Source of the DNA: CAIYRG01 sp965247505
Lineage (GTDB): Bacteria; Pseudomonadota; Alphaproteobacteria; Micropepsales; Micropepsaceae
Assembly (NCBI GenBank): GCA_965247505.1
Contig: OZ252020.1
Coordinates: 1,116,001-1,180,000, forward strand
DNA length: 64,000 nucleotides
Direction of reading: 5' to 3'
The notes below the pieces were generated by a model. That model was not told the origin of the DNA, made no database searches, and was given only the letters and a program-made list of their open reading frames with translations. The position numbers and the translations under genes were made by a program. Shown here piece after piece: positions 16,566-25,348 of this stretch (position 1 is the first letter of the stretch; every line of letters begins with the position of its first letter).

Positions 16566-17597
16566 TCATGCCACTGCGCCTTCCCTTGTGCATTGGAACT
16601 CGGTGCCATCCATCCACATGCGGTGCATGACCACAGCCAGTCTGCGTGCCAGCGCCACGATCGCCTTCTTCATCCCGCGCTTCTTGGCGATCTTTATGGC
16701 CCAGGCCTTGAGCCAAGACCATCTTGTCGAACGCACCCGCATGATATGAGCCGCCTCGTAGAGCATCGCCCGCACCATCTCGTCCCCGCACTTCGATATT
16801 GCGCCGGATCGGTTGATCTCGCCCGATTGATATTTGGACGGCGTCAGCCCAAATGCCGCCCCAACCGCCTTGGAGTTTTTGAAGCGGGCCGGCACATCGA
16901 CACTGGCGCGGAAGGTCAGAGCCACCACAGGGCCGACCCCAGGGATACTCATCAGACGCCTGCAGACCTCATCGTCCCGCACGATGGCCAGCAAACTGCG
17001 GTGCAGGATGGCGAGCTGATCGCGAAGGACCCGCCGAACGATAAGAAGCGGTTCGACTAAAAGGGCCATATCCGGAAGGTCCGCGACAAGCTCCCGAATG
17101 CGTGCCTCGAACTTCAGAGCCCCCACCATCCCGACCTTGAGCCCGAAGTTGCGTAAGGTCCCGCGCAGATCGTTGTCGATGGAGATAGCCTTCGACTGAA
17201 GCAGCTTGCGGTGGGTCAGCAGCATTCGGTGCTTCTGACTGCGTAACGTCTTTACATGCACCGGACGATAGAGCCCCGCCCGCATCATCTGCGCCATCCC
17301 CCGCGCATCGTTGCGGTCCGTCTTGTTGATCTGGGCCTTCAAGACCGCTCTCATATGCCGGGTCTCGACACAAATCGCCGGCAAGCCCGCTTCGGCAAGA
17401 GCACTGAAGAGCCATTGCGATAAGGGTCCGGCTTCCAATCCGATGCGCTTGAAGTGGTAGCTAGGGTTCGTCAGCACCGGAAGCAGCGCCTCCGGCTCGC
17501 TTGCCACCTTCACTTCCCGCACGATCTTGCCCGTGCCGTCCACAATACAGACGCTCGTCTCCTTGACCGATACGTCCAATCCGGCAAAATGTTCCAT
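16566..17597 (-). CDS. IS110-superfamily (IS1111-type) DEDD transposase, copy 2
   Basis: 343 residues and intact. It differs from copy 1 at one visible position (Arg for Leu in HIMRVRST). All DEDD residues and the C-terminal SIPGVGPVVALTF region are present. It starts at ATGGAACAT as in copy 1. Confidence 0.93.
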   Translation of the reverse strand: MEHFAGLDVSVKETSVCIVDGTGKIVREVKVASEPEALLPVLTNPSYHFKRIGLEAGPLSQWLFSALAEAGLPAICVETRHMRAVLKAQINKTDRNDARGMAQMMRAGLYRPVHVKTLRSQKHRMLLTHRKLLQSKAISIDNDLRGTLRNFGLKVGMVGALKFEARIRELVADLPDMALLVEPLLIVRRVLRDQLAILHRSLLAIVRDDEVCRRLMSIPGVGPVVALTFRASVDVPARFKNSKAVGAAFGLTPSKYQSGEINRSGAISKCGDEMVRAMLYEAAHIMRVRSTRWSWLKAWAIKIAKKRGMKKAIVALARRLAVVMHRMWMDGTEFQCTREGAVA

Positions 17598-17868
17598 GCT
17601 GCGCTTCTCCTTGTTTGATGTTTGGGGCAGCAAAAACTGACCCCGCGCTAACATCAGCCTGAAGCGCAGCACCCACAATCGTCAGAGATAAGAGCGCCGG
17701 CCGATTACCCCATCTTTCAGGGGTAGAGCGGACATCGCGGATCGGGTTTTCGGGAGAGGACAGCTGTCCGCCGCATAACAACCGATAATCACGCGACCGG
17801 AATTCGCTGCGCAACACCCGCAATAGGAGCCGAATCAGCGAAACCCGATTCTGGGAGAAAAAATGATT

Positions 17869-20028
17869 CTAATTTCGGATGATGATTTCGGAATGGACAC
17901 CAGGTGAGGGATAGGCGAGCCAGGTGCCTGCGACGGGCGCGATTCCGGCCGGCGGCTTGGTATAGTCACAGATGCCTTCCGAAAAGATCACCTCAAGATG
18001 CGCGGCTTGCGCGGCCGTCAAGCCCTGCGCGTAATCGCCGGGGTTGATGGGCTTCAACTCGCATTTAAGGTAATCGCCGGTCAGAGGCTCGCCGGCGGCA
18101 AGCCGCGGTTGAAGAGATATTGGATAGAGGCGTTCGCATTCTGCCGGATCGGTAATCCGGTTTACTGCTCCGTCATAACAAGCATCGGAAAGCCCAACGG
18201 GTCGGTTGCGCGCGACGCGCTCAAGCATGTTCGCGGCGGTCGAATCATCGTTCGCAATGGCGCCGAGCCAGTGGTCCATCTGAAGGAAATACTCACTCGA
18301 GAGAGGTTCGCGTTCCGTCTCGGGGTGGAGCGTAACGACAATTTGATTGTCCGCAGAGCCATTCGCTGCGATGAGCCGGGCGCGCGTGATCTGGCTGCGC
18401 CGCGCGTCGTGAAGATCGCCGACCGCGTCGGCATAGGCGCGGAAATCGATGATCGGAATGACGAGCCCCTTACCGCTGTTCACGCGGCCGGTGCGATAGG
18501 CGCGGGTGACCGCATCGATATCGGCGAGCATGCGGCCAAGGGAATGATTTCCGTTGATGTCGTAGCCGCCGACGGCCTCGTTCAGTTCCAGGAACTGTTC
18601 GGCGTTAATCGCGCCATCGTTGAAGGCTTTAAGGCCATACTGGATGCCGACATTGTCGACGGGTCGCTGCGCGAACCCGGTGCCAGAATCGCGCCCATAG
18701 ACATTGACCATGTCGTCGAACAACGTGCAGCGAACTCCATCCGGATTCGCCTCTGTGTCGAAACGCTGCTCCATCGGGATAGCCGCATCGCAGCTCTCTG
18801 CCGTGTTGGGCTGGATCAGCTTCACGTAACGCGCATTCGCGCTGCAATATTCGAAGGTTCGGTGACCGGCGACTGCTGCCTTTTGTTTTTCGCTCCATGA
18901 GAGCTGCGTTCCCTCGTCAAAGTAGCGAATAAGAAGGCCGCAGTCGAAATAGGGCATGGCGAAAGTGAGCGTGTCGGGGAAGCTGATGATGGGGATGATT
19001 CCATCGAGGAGTCCCGGGTAGTTGCGCGCGATAAGGTACACCTGCATCGAACCACCCGAAGCACCGAGTCCAATTGTGTGATCGGGCACCCCGAACGTCT
19101 CGATGAAATGCTCCTTCACCATCATCAACGTCTCGGCCGAGAGCACGTCGTCGCATTTGTGCCGAAAGGCGTTGAGCGAAGACGTCGCCACGGCGAAACC
19201 GTTGGCGAGTCCGGCATCCCCAATGTCGGTGTTGTCGATGAGCCCGCCATTGTTCTGGGTCCCCTGGCGATAGCCGGCATTGCAGCCACCGCCAAAGGTG
19301 TAGAGAAGGCGTCCGTTCCATCCCTTTGGCCGTGTCCACGGATCGGGCGGCGCTTGCCTCATGGGATCGTGTAGGATCGCGATCTGATAAATCGCACGAT
19401 TGATCGTTCCCGTTTCGACGCGGACGACATAGGCGACCGTCTCGCCGTCCAGTGTCGTCGTTTCGGCGAGATCATCGGGGCGCGCGGAGGGATTGTTTAG
19501 CGCTTTGAAAGACCCGTCCGTTGATTTGTAGACGTAGTAGGCCCGCGTTTCGGCCGAGCAATCCGTGTTGAGCGCGGGGCCAAGCATTCCTCCGATGATG
19601 GCAAGCTCGAATTCCTCGCTCTGGCATATGAAGGGCGTCTGATGCGGCCCCGAGAACACCGGCCCCGAGATCGGATAATTGGTTACGATTGCTTGGCCGA
19701 GGACTGTGCCTGTGCCCCACCGGGTTGCAATGAGTTCGTTGGCTCCGACATGAAGCGCGCGCAGCAGCGCTTGTCGTTTGCCCTCGCCACTGGCGCGAAA
19801 GCTCTGCGTTACGTCCTGTCCATTGAGCTGGACGCGTATCTCATCCACCGAAATTAATGGAGAAGTCGCGATCTCCACCAGCGCGTCACCGCCGCTCACC
19901 ATGCCCGCATGTGAAGAGGGGAGGGCAATCAGGACCTCCTGATCCTGCGCCGCTGCGTCGTGGCCAAGCGAAAGGGTGATGCCCGCGAGGAGAATCGAGG
20001 TCCCAAACAAAGCGCGAAGATCGAACAT
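17869..20028 (-). CDS. Secreted DUF6351 (tannase/feruloyl-esterase-like) hydrolase
   Basis: 719 residues. The start at 20028 is chosen because it follows GGAGGGG and begins a signal peptide (MFDLRALFGTSILLAGITLS through HDAAAQ). The long upstream in-frame extension has no signal and odd composition. After an Ig-like N-terminal part (SSHAGMVSGGDALVEI, VRVQLNGQDVTQSF), the hydrolase body shows WNGRLLYTFGGGCNAGYRQG, the nucleophile elbow GLGASGGSMQVYL (serine in G-A-S-G-G), and a C-terminal QMDHWLGAI and PGVHSEIIIRN segment. The protein is probably exported to the periplasm or beyond to split esters. It is a single gene, and the upstream 290 bp holds one diverged palindrome. DUF6351 is assigned by recognisable motifs; the substrate is unknown. 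Confidence 0.8.
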   Translation of the reverse strand: MFDLRALFGTSILLAGITLSLGHDAAAQDQEVLIALPSSHAGMVSGGDALVEIATSPLISVDEIRVQLNGQDVTQSFRASGEGKRQALLRALHVGANELIATRWGTGTVLGQAIVTNYPISGPVFSGPHQTPFICQSEEFELAIIGGMLGPALNTDCSAETRAYYVYKSTDGSFKALNNPSARPDDLAETTTLDGETVAYVVRVETGTINRAIYQIAILHDPMRQAPPDPWTRPKGWNGRLLYTFGGGCNAGYRQGTQNNGGLIDNTDIGDAGLANGFAVATSSLNAFRHKCDDVLSAETLMMVKEHFIETFGVPDHTIGLGASGGSMQVYLIARNYPGLLDGIIPIISFPDTLTFAMPYFDCGLLIRYFDEGTQLSWSEKQKAAVAGHRTFEYCSANARYVKLIQPNTAESCDAAIPMEQRFDTEANPDGVRCTLFDDMVNVYGRDSGTGFAQRPVDNVGIQYGLKAFNDGAINAEQFLELNEAVGGYDINGNHSLGRMLADIDAVTRAYRTGRVNSGKGLVIPIIDFRAYADAVGDLHDARRSQITRARLIAANGSADNQIVVTLHPETEREPLSSEYFLQMDHWLGAIANDDSTAANMLERVARNRPVGLSDACYDGAVNRITDPAECERLYPISLQPRLAAGEPLTGDYLKCELKPINPGDYAQGLTAAQAAHLEVIFSEGICDYTKPPAGIAPVAGTWLAYPSPGVHSEIIIRN

Positions 20029-20194
20029 GGCAATCCACCCCTCCACCGGCCCACCCTTCCACCGGCCCACACTTGCACCGACATAGCAAAGAAGACAGTT
20101 TATCATCCCGCCCACAACTTCGCCATTCACGGGCTTATTTTGCAGGGCATGCGCTCCTGATGCACGATAGCGGCATCTGTACGCGTTTGCGTGC

Positions 20195-20230
20195 CCTGCA
20201 CCCAAATGTCCGCTCCCGGGAGCAAAGCGG
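20195..20230 (+). repeat. Dispersed palindromic repeat, copy R2 (partial)
   Basis: Reads CTGCACCCAAATGTCCGCTC followed by CCGGGAGCAAAGCGG. This is the central GCACC-AAATGTC block and one arm of the family. It lies in the 290-bp gap upstream of the DUF6351 gene. Confidence 0.5.
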
Positions 20231-20320
20231 CTTGTAAATCTGGTGCGCGCGGGGAATGGCCACGAGACGACGCGCTCCACGACTCATTCTACAGGCGCCG
20301 ACGTGGCCTTGTTTCGCAAA

Positions 20321-20908
20321 TCATTCCTGCTGGGTTCGACCGTCCGGCTCGTAGCGGAGCGCCTGCCCGGTTGCGTCGAATACCTCAAACGATTGTTGAT
20401 AGAGCCCTGGCGGCGGCGCACCTTCGTGTACGTGCGCTTCGATGATGTAAAGCCGACGCGCATCCAGCGTTTCGTCCTGATGAAGGACAATTAAAGCGTA
20501 TAATCTGTCGCCATCCGGTTTATTGATGTGCAACAGGTGTGAGGGAATGCGGTCGTAGCGTGCATAGCTGTCGTGGGTTATGTCCTCGGTCAATCGGGCT
20601 ATCCGGCGCAAATTCGTGGCCGCGTGGGCCATCGACCCCTGAACGATGGTATCGTGTGCCGCATAGTGGTCCGCGAAATCGACCGTCGTGACCGCGTAAT
20701 ATTCGTCAGCCAATTGTACCGACCATCGCCGCGCCGGAATCGTCACATCGTCTTCGATCATATATGTGATCTCTTCCACCATGGGCTGGTCCGGAAAGTA
20801 GACCCGGAAGCGGTCCTCGATAGTCACGAATTCCTGCCATGCCTGCGTATGCCCGGCGGTAGGCACCAGAAAGATTAGGAACAGTGACACAAGCGCAGAA
20901 TGACGCAT
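20321..20908 (-). CDS. Small secreted protein of unknown function (paralogue of the 25.3 kb gene)
   Basis: 195 residues with a signal peptide (RHSALVSLFLIFLVPTAGHTQ). The mature part starts AWQEFVTIEDRFRVYFPDQP and EEITYMIEDDVTIPARRW and carries a late RLYIIEAHVHEGAPPPGLYQQ segment. The protein at 25,349 has the same plan (GWNEFIDREELFIVHLPHPP, DDITYVSEYQAALPGKIY, RLYILEARAAPGAPLPNNFQQ), so they are paralogues. It starts 13 bp after the DUF6152 gene in a probable operon. No catalytic motif is seen; a role in binding or envelope stress is a guess only. An upstream in-frame extension lies inside DUF6152 and is rejected. Confidence 0.8.
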   Translation of the reverse strand: MRHSALVSLFLIFLVPTAGHTQAWQEFVTIEDRFRVYFPDQPMVEEITYMIEDDVTIPARRWSVQLADEYYAVTTVDFADHYAAHDTIVQGSMAHAATNLRRIARLTEDITHDSYARYDRIPSHLLHINKPDGDRLYALIVLHQDETLDARRLYIIEAHVHEGAPPPGLYQQSFEVFDATGQALRYEPDGRTQQE

Positions 20909-20921
20909 TTTCTTTCGCTCC

Positions 20922-21311
20922 TCAGTCTTCCGGCACTTCGCCAAGGATCGTCCCGTCTTCCTTCTCCAAATAAGCGAGCTGGCCACCATTCGAGCCGTCC
21001 CGTATTTGCCAGACATGAGCCGTGACTTTATCGCCGACACTAAGATGGTCCTGTTCCCAGCCAATGCGCGTATATAGGCCGACGGATTCGCCCTCCAAGG
21101 CCCATTCCTGGATCTCGCCGTCTTCTCCCATGACCCCGAGATACACCCAGGTGTGCGGATTGATCCAATGGTATTGCGTCACCTCGCCGCTGATCGTCAC
21201 CAATTCGGTACGGTTATAAGCAGCAGGCGAGTGATGCGCGATCGCGGGCGCAGCGAGTGCAGCAGCGCCAAGCATCGCAATGCCAAACATTTTCGCTCTC
21301 ATTTTCTTCAT
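20922..21311 (-). CDS. DUF6152 family secreted protein
   Basis: 129 residues. A signal peptide (MFGIAMLGAAALAAPAIA) precedes the family start AHHSPAAYNRTELVTISGEV, then QYHWINPHTWVYLGVMGEDG, and the later GDKVTAHVWQIRDGSNGGQL. This beta-rich periplasmic family recurs next to other small secreted proteins of unknown function in alphaproteobacteria. It is the first gene of a two-gene unit. Three possible ATGs lie close together; the first is taken. Confidence 0.82.
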   Translation of the reverse strand: MKKMRAKMFGIAMLGAAALAAPAIAHHSPAAYNRTELVTISGEVTQYHWINPHTWVYLGVMGEDGEIQEWALEGESVGLYTRIGWEQDHLSVGDKVTAHVWQIRDGSNGGQLAYLEKEDGTILGEVPED

Positions 21312-21401
21312 CCCAAAAAATGATCAGACGTCCAATTCGTTTGACAATTTAGCACATTTTCTTTGTTTATCACCTGTCCCTTTCCAAGACTGTGTCCGCG
21401 T

Positions 21402-21476
21402 ATATTCCGCCCTTGGCACGAAGCAGACATTGTTGCAGTGCACCTAAATGTCGGCCTTCGAGGGGAGAGCGGACAT
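21402..21476 (+). repeat. Dispersed 75-bp palindromic repeat, copy R3
   Basis: Reads ATATTCCGCCCTTGGCACGA, AGCAGACATTGTTGCAGTGC, ACCTAAATGTCGGCCTTCGA, then GGGGAGAGCGGACAT. The outer arms form an imperfect inverted pair, and a second inner pair (GACATT and AATGTC) is visible. It stands in the 350-bp gap between DUF6152 and the YceI remnant, which holds no gene. Confidence 0.75.
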
Positions 21477-21658
21477 CGGCCTAACCCAAGGAAATATCGG
21501 CTTTTGACTTAGAAGCGGAGATGCCCGTTGGCCGGCGCAATCACCTTCCGGCTCTGGGGCCCTATCGCTGCAATGCCGCTTTGCGATGAACGCCCGCTGA
21601 TTATGCGCAGGTGGCCGGGTGGACCACCATGATCGATCTGTAGTCCGCGGCGGCGCGG

Positions 21659-22386
21659 CTACATCTTGTCGAAGATGGCGTCGATGGTGAGCTTTATCTC
21701 ATCGGCCAGATTGTGGTCGTTGCGGAAAAAAACGCCGACCGGACCGAAGTCCGAGATATTGACCGTTGCCGTCGCACCAAATCCGGGGGTGAAGCGCCGG
21801 GCCGAATTGAAGCCGTAGAAGGTCACATCGAGTGTGAGCGGTCTGGTAACCCCATCATCGACACCTCTCCTGTCATCGTGCCCCTGTTGTCTGCACCACG
21901 CGTAATCGACGTCGAGACGAATTTGATCTCGGGAAATTTCATCACCTCGAAGAAATTGCGGAGGAGCTGGTTGTCGATCGGCTCGAACCCGGAGTCGAAC
22001 GAAGCCGGATCGAGCGTGACCTCCACTTTGGAGGCCTCGGGATTTTGCGGGTCGTAGGTAAAGCTGGCATCGAATGTGTTGAAGCGGAAAGCAAAATCCG
22101 AAATACCTTGGCGTCTGCTTGTTCCTGTTATGTGAGCATGCCGCTTGTCTAGAATGTACACCCCCGCGGGCATTTCTGCAGGATTCATGTTGGGTGGTGG
22201 AAGCAGCTCCAGCTCCGCAGCCGCGGAAGGGAACGCTTCAGCAATAGCAAACAACGAGCCCACCGCAATCAGGCCCGCAAAAAGTATGCCGTTGGTCCTA
22301 TTCGTCCTCACCTCCCAAAAGCCCGAGATAGGGGTATTCTCGCCTTCGTGCGACGGTACCGCAAGCCATAGTCGGGGATTTGCCAA
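21659..22386 (-). pseudogene. YceI-family periplasmic protein, frameshifted
   Basis: The N-terminal two thirds read PAGVYILDKRHAHITGTSRR, FAFRFNTFDASFTYDP, then KFVSTSITRGADNRGTMTGE and GEVSMMG, a YceI lipocalin-like barrel. The frame is then lost in a G run near 21,860. In the next frame the barrel continues: VTRPLTLDVTFYGFNSARRF, ATVNISDFGPVGVFFRNDH, NLADEIKLTIDAIFDKM. The signal peptide (NGILFAGLIAVGSLFAIAEA) starts from an unclear codon; the first ATG may be too far upstream. YceI proteins bind polyisoprenoid-type lipids in the periplasm. A one-base sequencing error is the alternative to true decay. Confidence 0.8.
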
Positions 22387-22448
22387 TCACAACTGCGATT
22401 ACCGCCTGGTTTCTCGCCACCAAGAAGAATCGTTATTGTGGCCAACCA

Positions 22449-22522
22449 ATGTCCGCTATTTGCACTAAGCAGATATTATTGCGCTGCACCTAAATGTTTT
22501 CTTTCGGGGGGTGAGCGGATAT
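22449..22522 (+). repeat. Dispersed 75-bp palindromic repeat, copy R4
   Basis: Reads ATGTCCGCTATTTGCACTAA, GCAGATATTATTGCGCTGCA, CCTAAATGTTTTCTTTCGGG, then GGGTGAGCGGATAT. Length is 74 bp. It sits just outside IS1182 copy A, whose own left flank carries a further ATGTCCGCTTATGAC arm. Confidence 0.75.
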
Positions 22523-22554
22523 TCCCTAAAAGGTCCGAAATGTCCGCTTATGAC

Positions 22555-24218
22555 CCAGGCTGTGTGAAAACGTGGTCGGGTCTGGTGGTTGGTAGCGTAA
22601 GCGGAGGTCGGGGCGGGATTATGCGACCCGACGCGTCCAATTCAGTAAAATCGGTCCGCGGAGATGCCTAACGGCTCCTTGATGCGAAGAATGCTGGGTT
22701 ATGGGGCCCCCTGAGCCCGTCTCATGTGTGGATCGCCTCTATCAATCCGCCAACGCCAAGAATCTTCATCACGCGTTTCATGTTGTAGGCCAGAACGTGC
22801 AGCGCCATTTCGGTGCCGACGTGCTCGAGCGTTTTCATCTGGAAGTGCGTCGCTCCCATCCACGACTTTATCGTACCGAAGGGATGCTCCACGGTCTGGC
22901 GGCGCACGCGCATCTTGTCCGGATTTCGATCGAGCCGCGCCTGAACTCTCTCAAGGACGGCTTCGTGTTCCCAACGTGAGATCCGGCGCTCCCGAGCCGT
23001 CGTGCACTTGCTTTTCAGCGCACACGCCTGACAGGCAGCCGTCCAATAGCGGCGCAGCATCTTACCGACCTCTTCGTTGGTATAGCGATAGGTGAGCTGC
23101 TCACCGTTGGGACAAAGATAGACATCGTCTTCGGCGACATAGACGAAGTCCTGCTTGCCGAAACGCCCTGCGGCTTTGGCCCCTGAGGTCAGGGGCTTCG
23201 GGAGATAGACCGTTATGCCGGCCTCCTCGCAGGCCAGGATCTCTTCGCCGGCGTAATAGCCGCGATCGGCAACAGCCTCGATGGTTTCAGAACCAATGGC
23301 CGTGCGCGCCTGCGCGGCAGCGCCTGACAACTGACCCCGATCAGAGCCTTTGTTGGTCACCTTATGGGAAACGATCAGATGATGCGTCGTGTCCACGGAA
23401 TTTTGCACATTATAACCGACCATCCCGCTGCCCCGGCCGCTCGTGGCCATCGAGCGCGCATCGGGATCTGTCAGGGAGATCTGCTTGTCCTCGCTCTGCA
23501 TCATCTGAACGTTCAGTGCATTCAGGCGCTGTATCTCTTGGCGCAGCATCGCAATCTTCTCGTTGAGCCGCGTGATCTTGGCCTCCGGCACCGCTTCGCC
23601 CTGGCGATCTGCGCTATCAAGCTGCGAGAGGTAGCGCGCAATGCTCTCGTCGATCTGCTTCAACCGCCGCTGCATCTTGGCCTGCGTGAAGTTCCGATCC
23701 CGCGCATTGACCGCTTTGAACTTGCTGCCATCGATCGCAACGCTCGCCTCACTGAACAGCTCAAGGCGACGGCACAACACTACGAACGCACGGCAGACCT
23801 TGCGGATGGCCCCGCCGTTGTCCTTGCGGAAATCGGCGATAGTTTTGAAATCCGGCATCAGGCGGCCGGTCAGCCATAGGAGCTCGAGATTGCGCTGGCA
23901 CTCCCGCTCTAGGCGACGGCTCGATTGGACCCGATTGAGGTATCCATAGACGTAGATCTTCAGCAGCGTCGCCGGATGGTAGGCAGGCCTTCCCGTCGCC
24001 TCCGGCTCAACCCCGCTAAAGCCCAATTCCCCCAGATCAAGCTCATCAACCAAGACATCAATCGCCCGAACCGGGTTGTCATCGCCCAAATACTCATCCA
24101 GCCGCTCAGGAAAAAGAGTGCTTTAACTGCGATCATCGCCAACTACAAAGCGCTTCATCGACCCCTCCACCAAATCACAGAAGAATCATACCAGCCAACG
24201 CGTTTTCACACAGCCTGG
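22555..24218 (-). mobile_element. IS1182-family insertion sequence, copy A (1,664 bp)
   Basis: Near-perfect terminal inverted repeats begin CCAGGCTGTGTGAAAACG at both ends. The flanks are AATGTCCGCTTATGAC on the left and ACCCAAAGCGGGCG on the right. Joined together they give a palindrome-like ATGTCCGCT...AGCGGGC, so the element sits in the loop of such a repeat. This agrees with the known preference of IS1182 relatives for palindromic targets. Confidence 0.9.
22722..24089 (-). CDS. IS1182-family transposase, copy A
   Basis: 455 residues from an alternative start (TTG at 24089). Family members begin about 23 residues earlier with MKRFV-GDDRS-STLFPERL. That upstream part is present here from an ATG at 24158, but codon 12 is TAA (24123-24125). 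DDE residues are in SVAIDGSKFKAVNARD, EAVADRGYYAGEEI and QTVEHPFGTIKSWMG. The Cys-rich insert CQACALKSKCTTARERR is also present. The body is fully open. Whether the shortened protein is active is unknown, but copy B shares the same stop. Confidence 0.88.
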   Translation of the reverse strand: MGDDNPVRAIDVLVDELDLGELGFSGVEPEATGRPAYHPATLLKIYVYGYLNRVQSSRRLERECQRNLELLWLTGRLMPDFKTIADFRKDNGGAIRKVCRAFVVLCRRLELFSEASVAIDGSKFKAVNARDRNFTQAKMQRRLKQIDESIARYLSQLDSADRQGEAVPEAKITRLNEKIAMLRQEIQRLNALNVQMMQSEDKQISLTDPDARSMATSGRGSGMVGYNVQNSVDTTHHLIVSHKVTNKGSDRGQLSGAAAQARTAIGSETIEAVADRGYYAGEEILACEEAGITVYLPKPLTSGAKAAGRFGKQDFVYVAEDDVYLCPNGEQLTYRYTNEEVGKMLRRYWTAACQACALKSKCTTARERRISRWEHEAVLERVQARLDRNPDKMRVRRQTVEHPFGTIKSWMGATHFQMKTLEHVGTEMALHVLAYNMKRVMKILGVGGLIEAIHT

Positions 24219-24460
24219 ACCCAAAGCGGGCGTTGCCCTAAATAGCTCGAGCGCCCTTTTGGGGCTAATTTCGCCCCGATCACGTCCAGCCAGCCCACTG
24301 CGCACATTGGTCCGGTTCGTGTTCGTGTTCGGAAGTCTCATGCGGCAGGATGGAGAACGCTCGCAAACGATATGCATTACGTACTTTACCACGCTCTACT
24401 AATCGCGGCCTATCCCTGCAATTGCTGGGCGTTGGACACGCGGCTAATCTCGAAACGCCC

Positions 24461-25240
24461 ATGACGTCGTTTTCCGTAGCGGACATCTTAAATCCAGAGC
24501 TCGATCTCGCCCCTTACCGCGAAGATTTTGAACGCTACGGACGAGTAAGGATTTCGAACATATTAAAGCCGGATTTCGCTGAGGAGATCTATGCGGCATT
24601 TCAAAGTGCGCCATGGAATACTCTCTTTCGTTTGAAGGAAAAAACCGTTTCCATATCGCCTGAGGATCTCGCCGCTGCCACGCCTCGGGATCTAATAAAC
24701 TTGAGGAAACAGATATTCACCGAGACGTTGAAAGGATTTCAGTTCAGCTATCAGTCCTTGTCGCTAAAGGATGCGAAGGGCGCATCTTGGGATGACAAGC
24801 AGGTGCTGCCGGAATTTACCGCTTATCTAAATTCGGACGAATTTCTCGACATTGGCCGCGCCGTGTCAGGGTTCGAAAATATTCGTTCCATTACCGCGCA
24901 GGCGGCTTGTTACACGCGCGAGAGCTTTCTATCTGCGCATGACGATGTGGCGGACTATGAGAAAAATCGTCTCGTCGCCTATGTCTTGGGTTTCGCCAAA
25001 GATTGGAAAATCGATTGGGGCGGCCTTCTGCAATTTCTGGATCCGGAAGGCAGCAGAGTCATAGACAGCTTTCTTCCCACCTTTAATGGGCTCACGCTAT
25101 TTCGCGTGCCGCAATGGCATTCGGTAAGCTTCGTCACGCCCTTCGCCCTGGGGCCGCGCTTCTCCGTGACGGGCTGGTATTATGGCGAGGAAGCGAAGAA
25201 CAATGGAAACGCGACGGAGGCTTCCGGGCAGGCTATTTAG
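24461..25240 (+). CDS. Fe(II)/2-oxoglutarate-dependent prolyl-4-hydroxylase-like oxygenase
   Basis: 259 residues, starting at ATGACGTCGTTTTCC. The double-stranded beta-helix carries the iron triad His and Asp in SFLSAHDDVADYEKN and the distal His in VPQWHSVSFV, with the 2-oxoglutarate-binding Arg in GPRFSVTGWYYGEE. The layout matches the bacterial Ofd1/TPA1-type prolyl hydroxylases, which modify proteins or act on small molecules. No signal peptide is seen, so it is cytoplasmic. A longer upstream frame is rejected. It precedes the small secreted protein at 25.3 kb by 108 bp; base composition is AT-richer than the core genes. Confidence 0.85.
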   Translation: MTSFSVADILNPELDLAPYREDFERYGRVRISNILKPDFAEEIYAAFQSAPWNTLFRLKEKTVSISPEDLAAATPRDLINLRKQIFTETLKGFQFSYQSLSLKDAKGASWDDKQVLPEFTAYLNSDEFLDIGRAVSGFENIRSITAQAACYTRESFLSAHDDVADYEKNRLVAYVLGFAKDWKIDWGGLLQFLDPEGSRVIDSFLPTFNGLTLFRVPQWHSVSFVTPFALGPRFSVTGWYYGEEAKNNGNATEASGQAI

Positions 25241-25348
25241 GTGCTGCGGTAGCGATGGCAGTTTTCGGGGGTGATGCAGGCATCGGCCAAAGCGCGAATT
25301 TAGGGTAGTCTCCTCAAGCAATAATAGAAGCGATGAAAGAGAGTCGTC

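Larger units (their letters stand above)
16275..17718 (-). mobile_element. IS110-superfamily element, IS1111 type, copy 2
   Basis: It is almost identical to copy 1 and inverted. The subterminal repeats TAATCGGCC (16288-16296) and GGCCGATTA (17699-17707) match perfectly. The plus-strand flanks, ATGTCCGATTC on the left and AGGGGTAGAGCGGACATCG on the right, match the two halves of the dispersed 75-bp palindrome, whose intact copy at 21.4 kb reads AGGGGAGAGCGGACATCG there. This places the insertion inside that repeat. Confidence 0.9.

Noticed and set aside
6398..17718. A composite transposon bounded by IS3/IS1111 pairs at both ends
   Set aside because: The paired elements are not arranged as mirror images (IS3 then IS1111 at both ends, with orientation reversed) and no outer target duplication surrounds the whole. 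Independent insertions explain it better.
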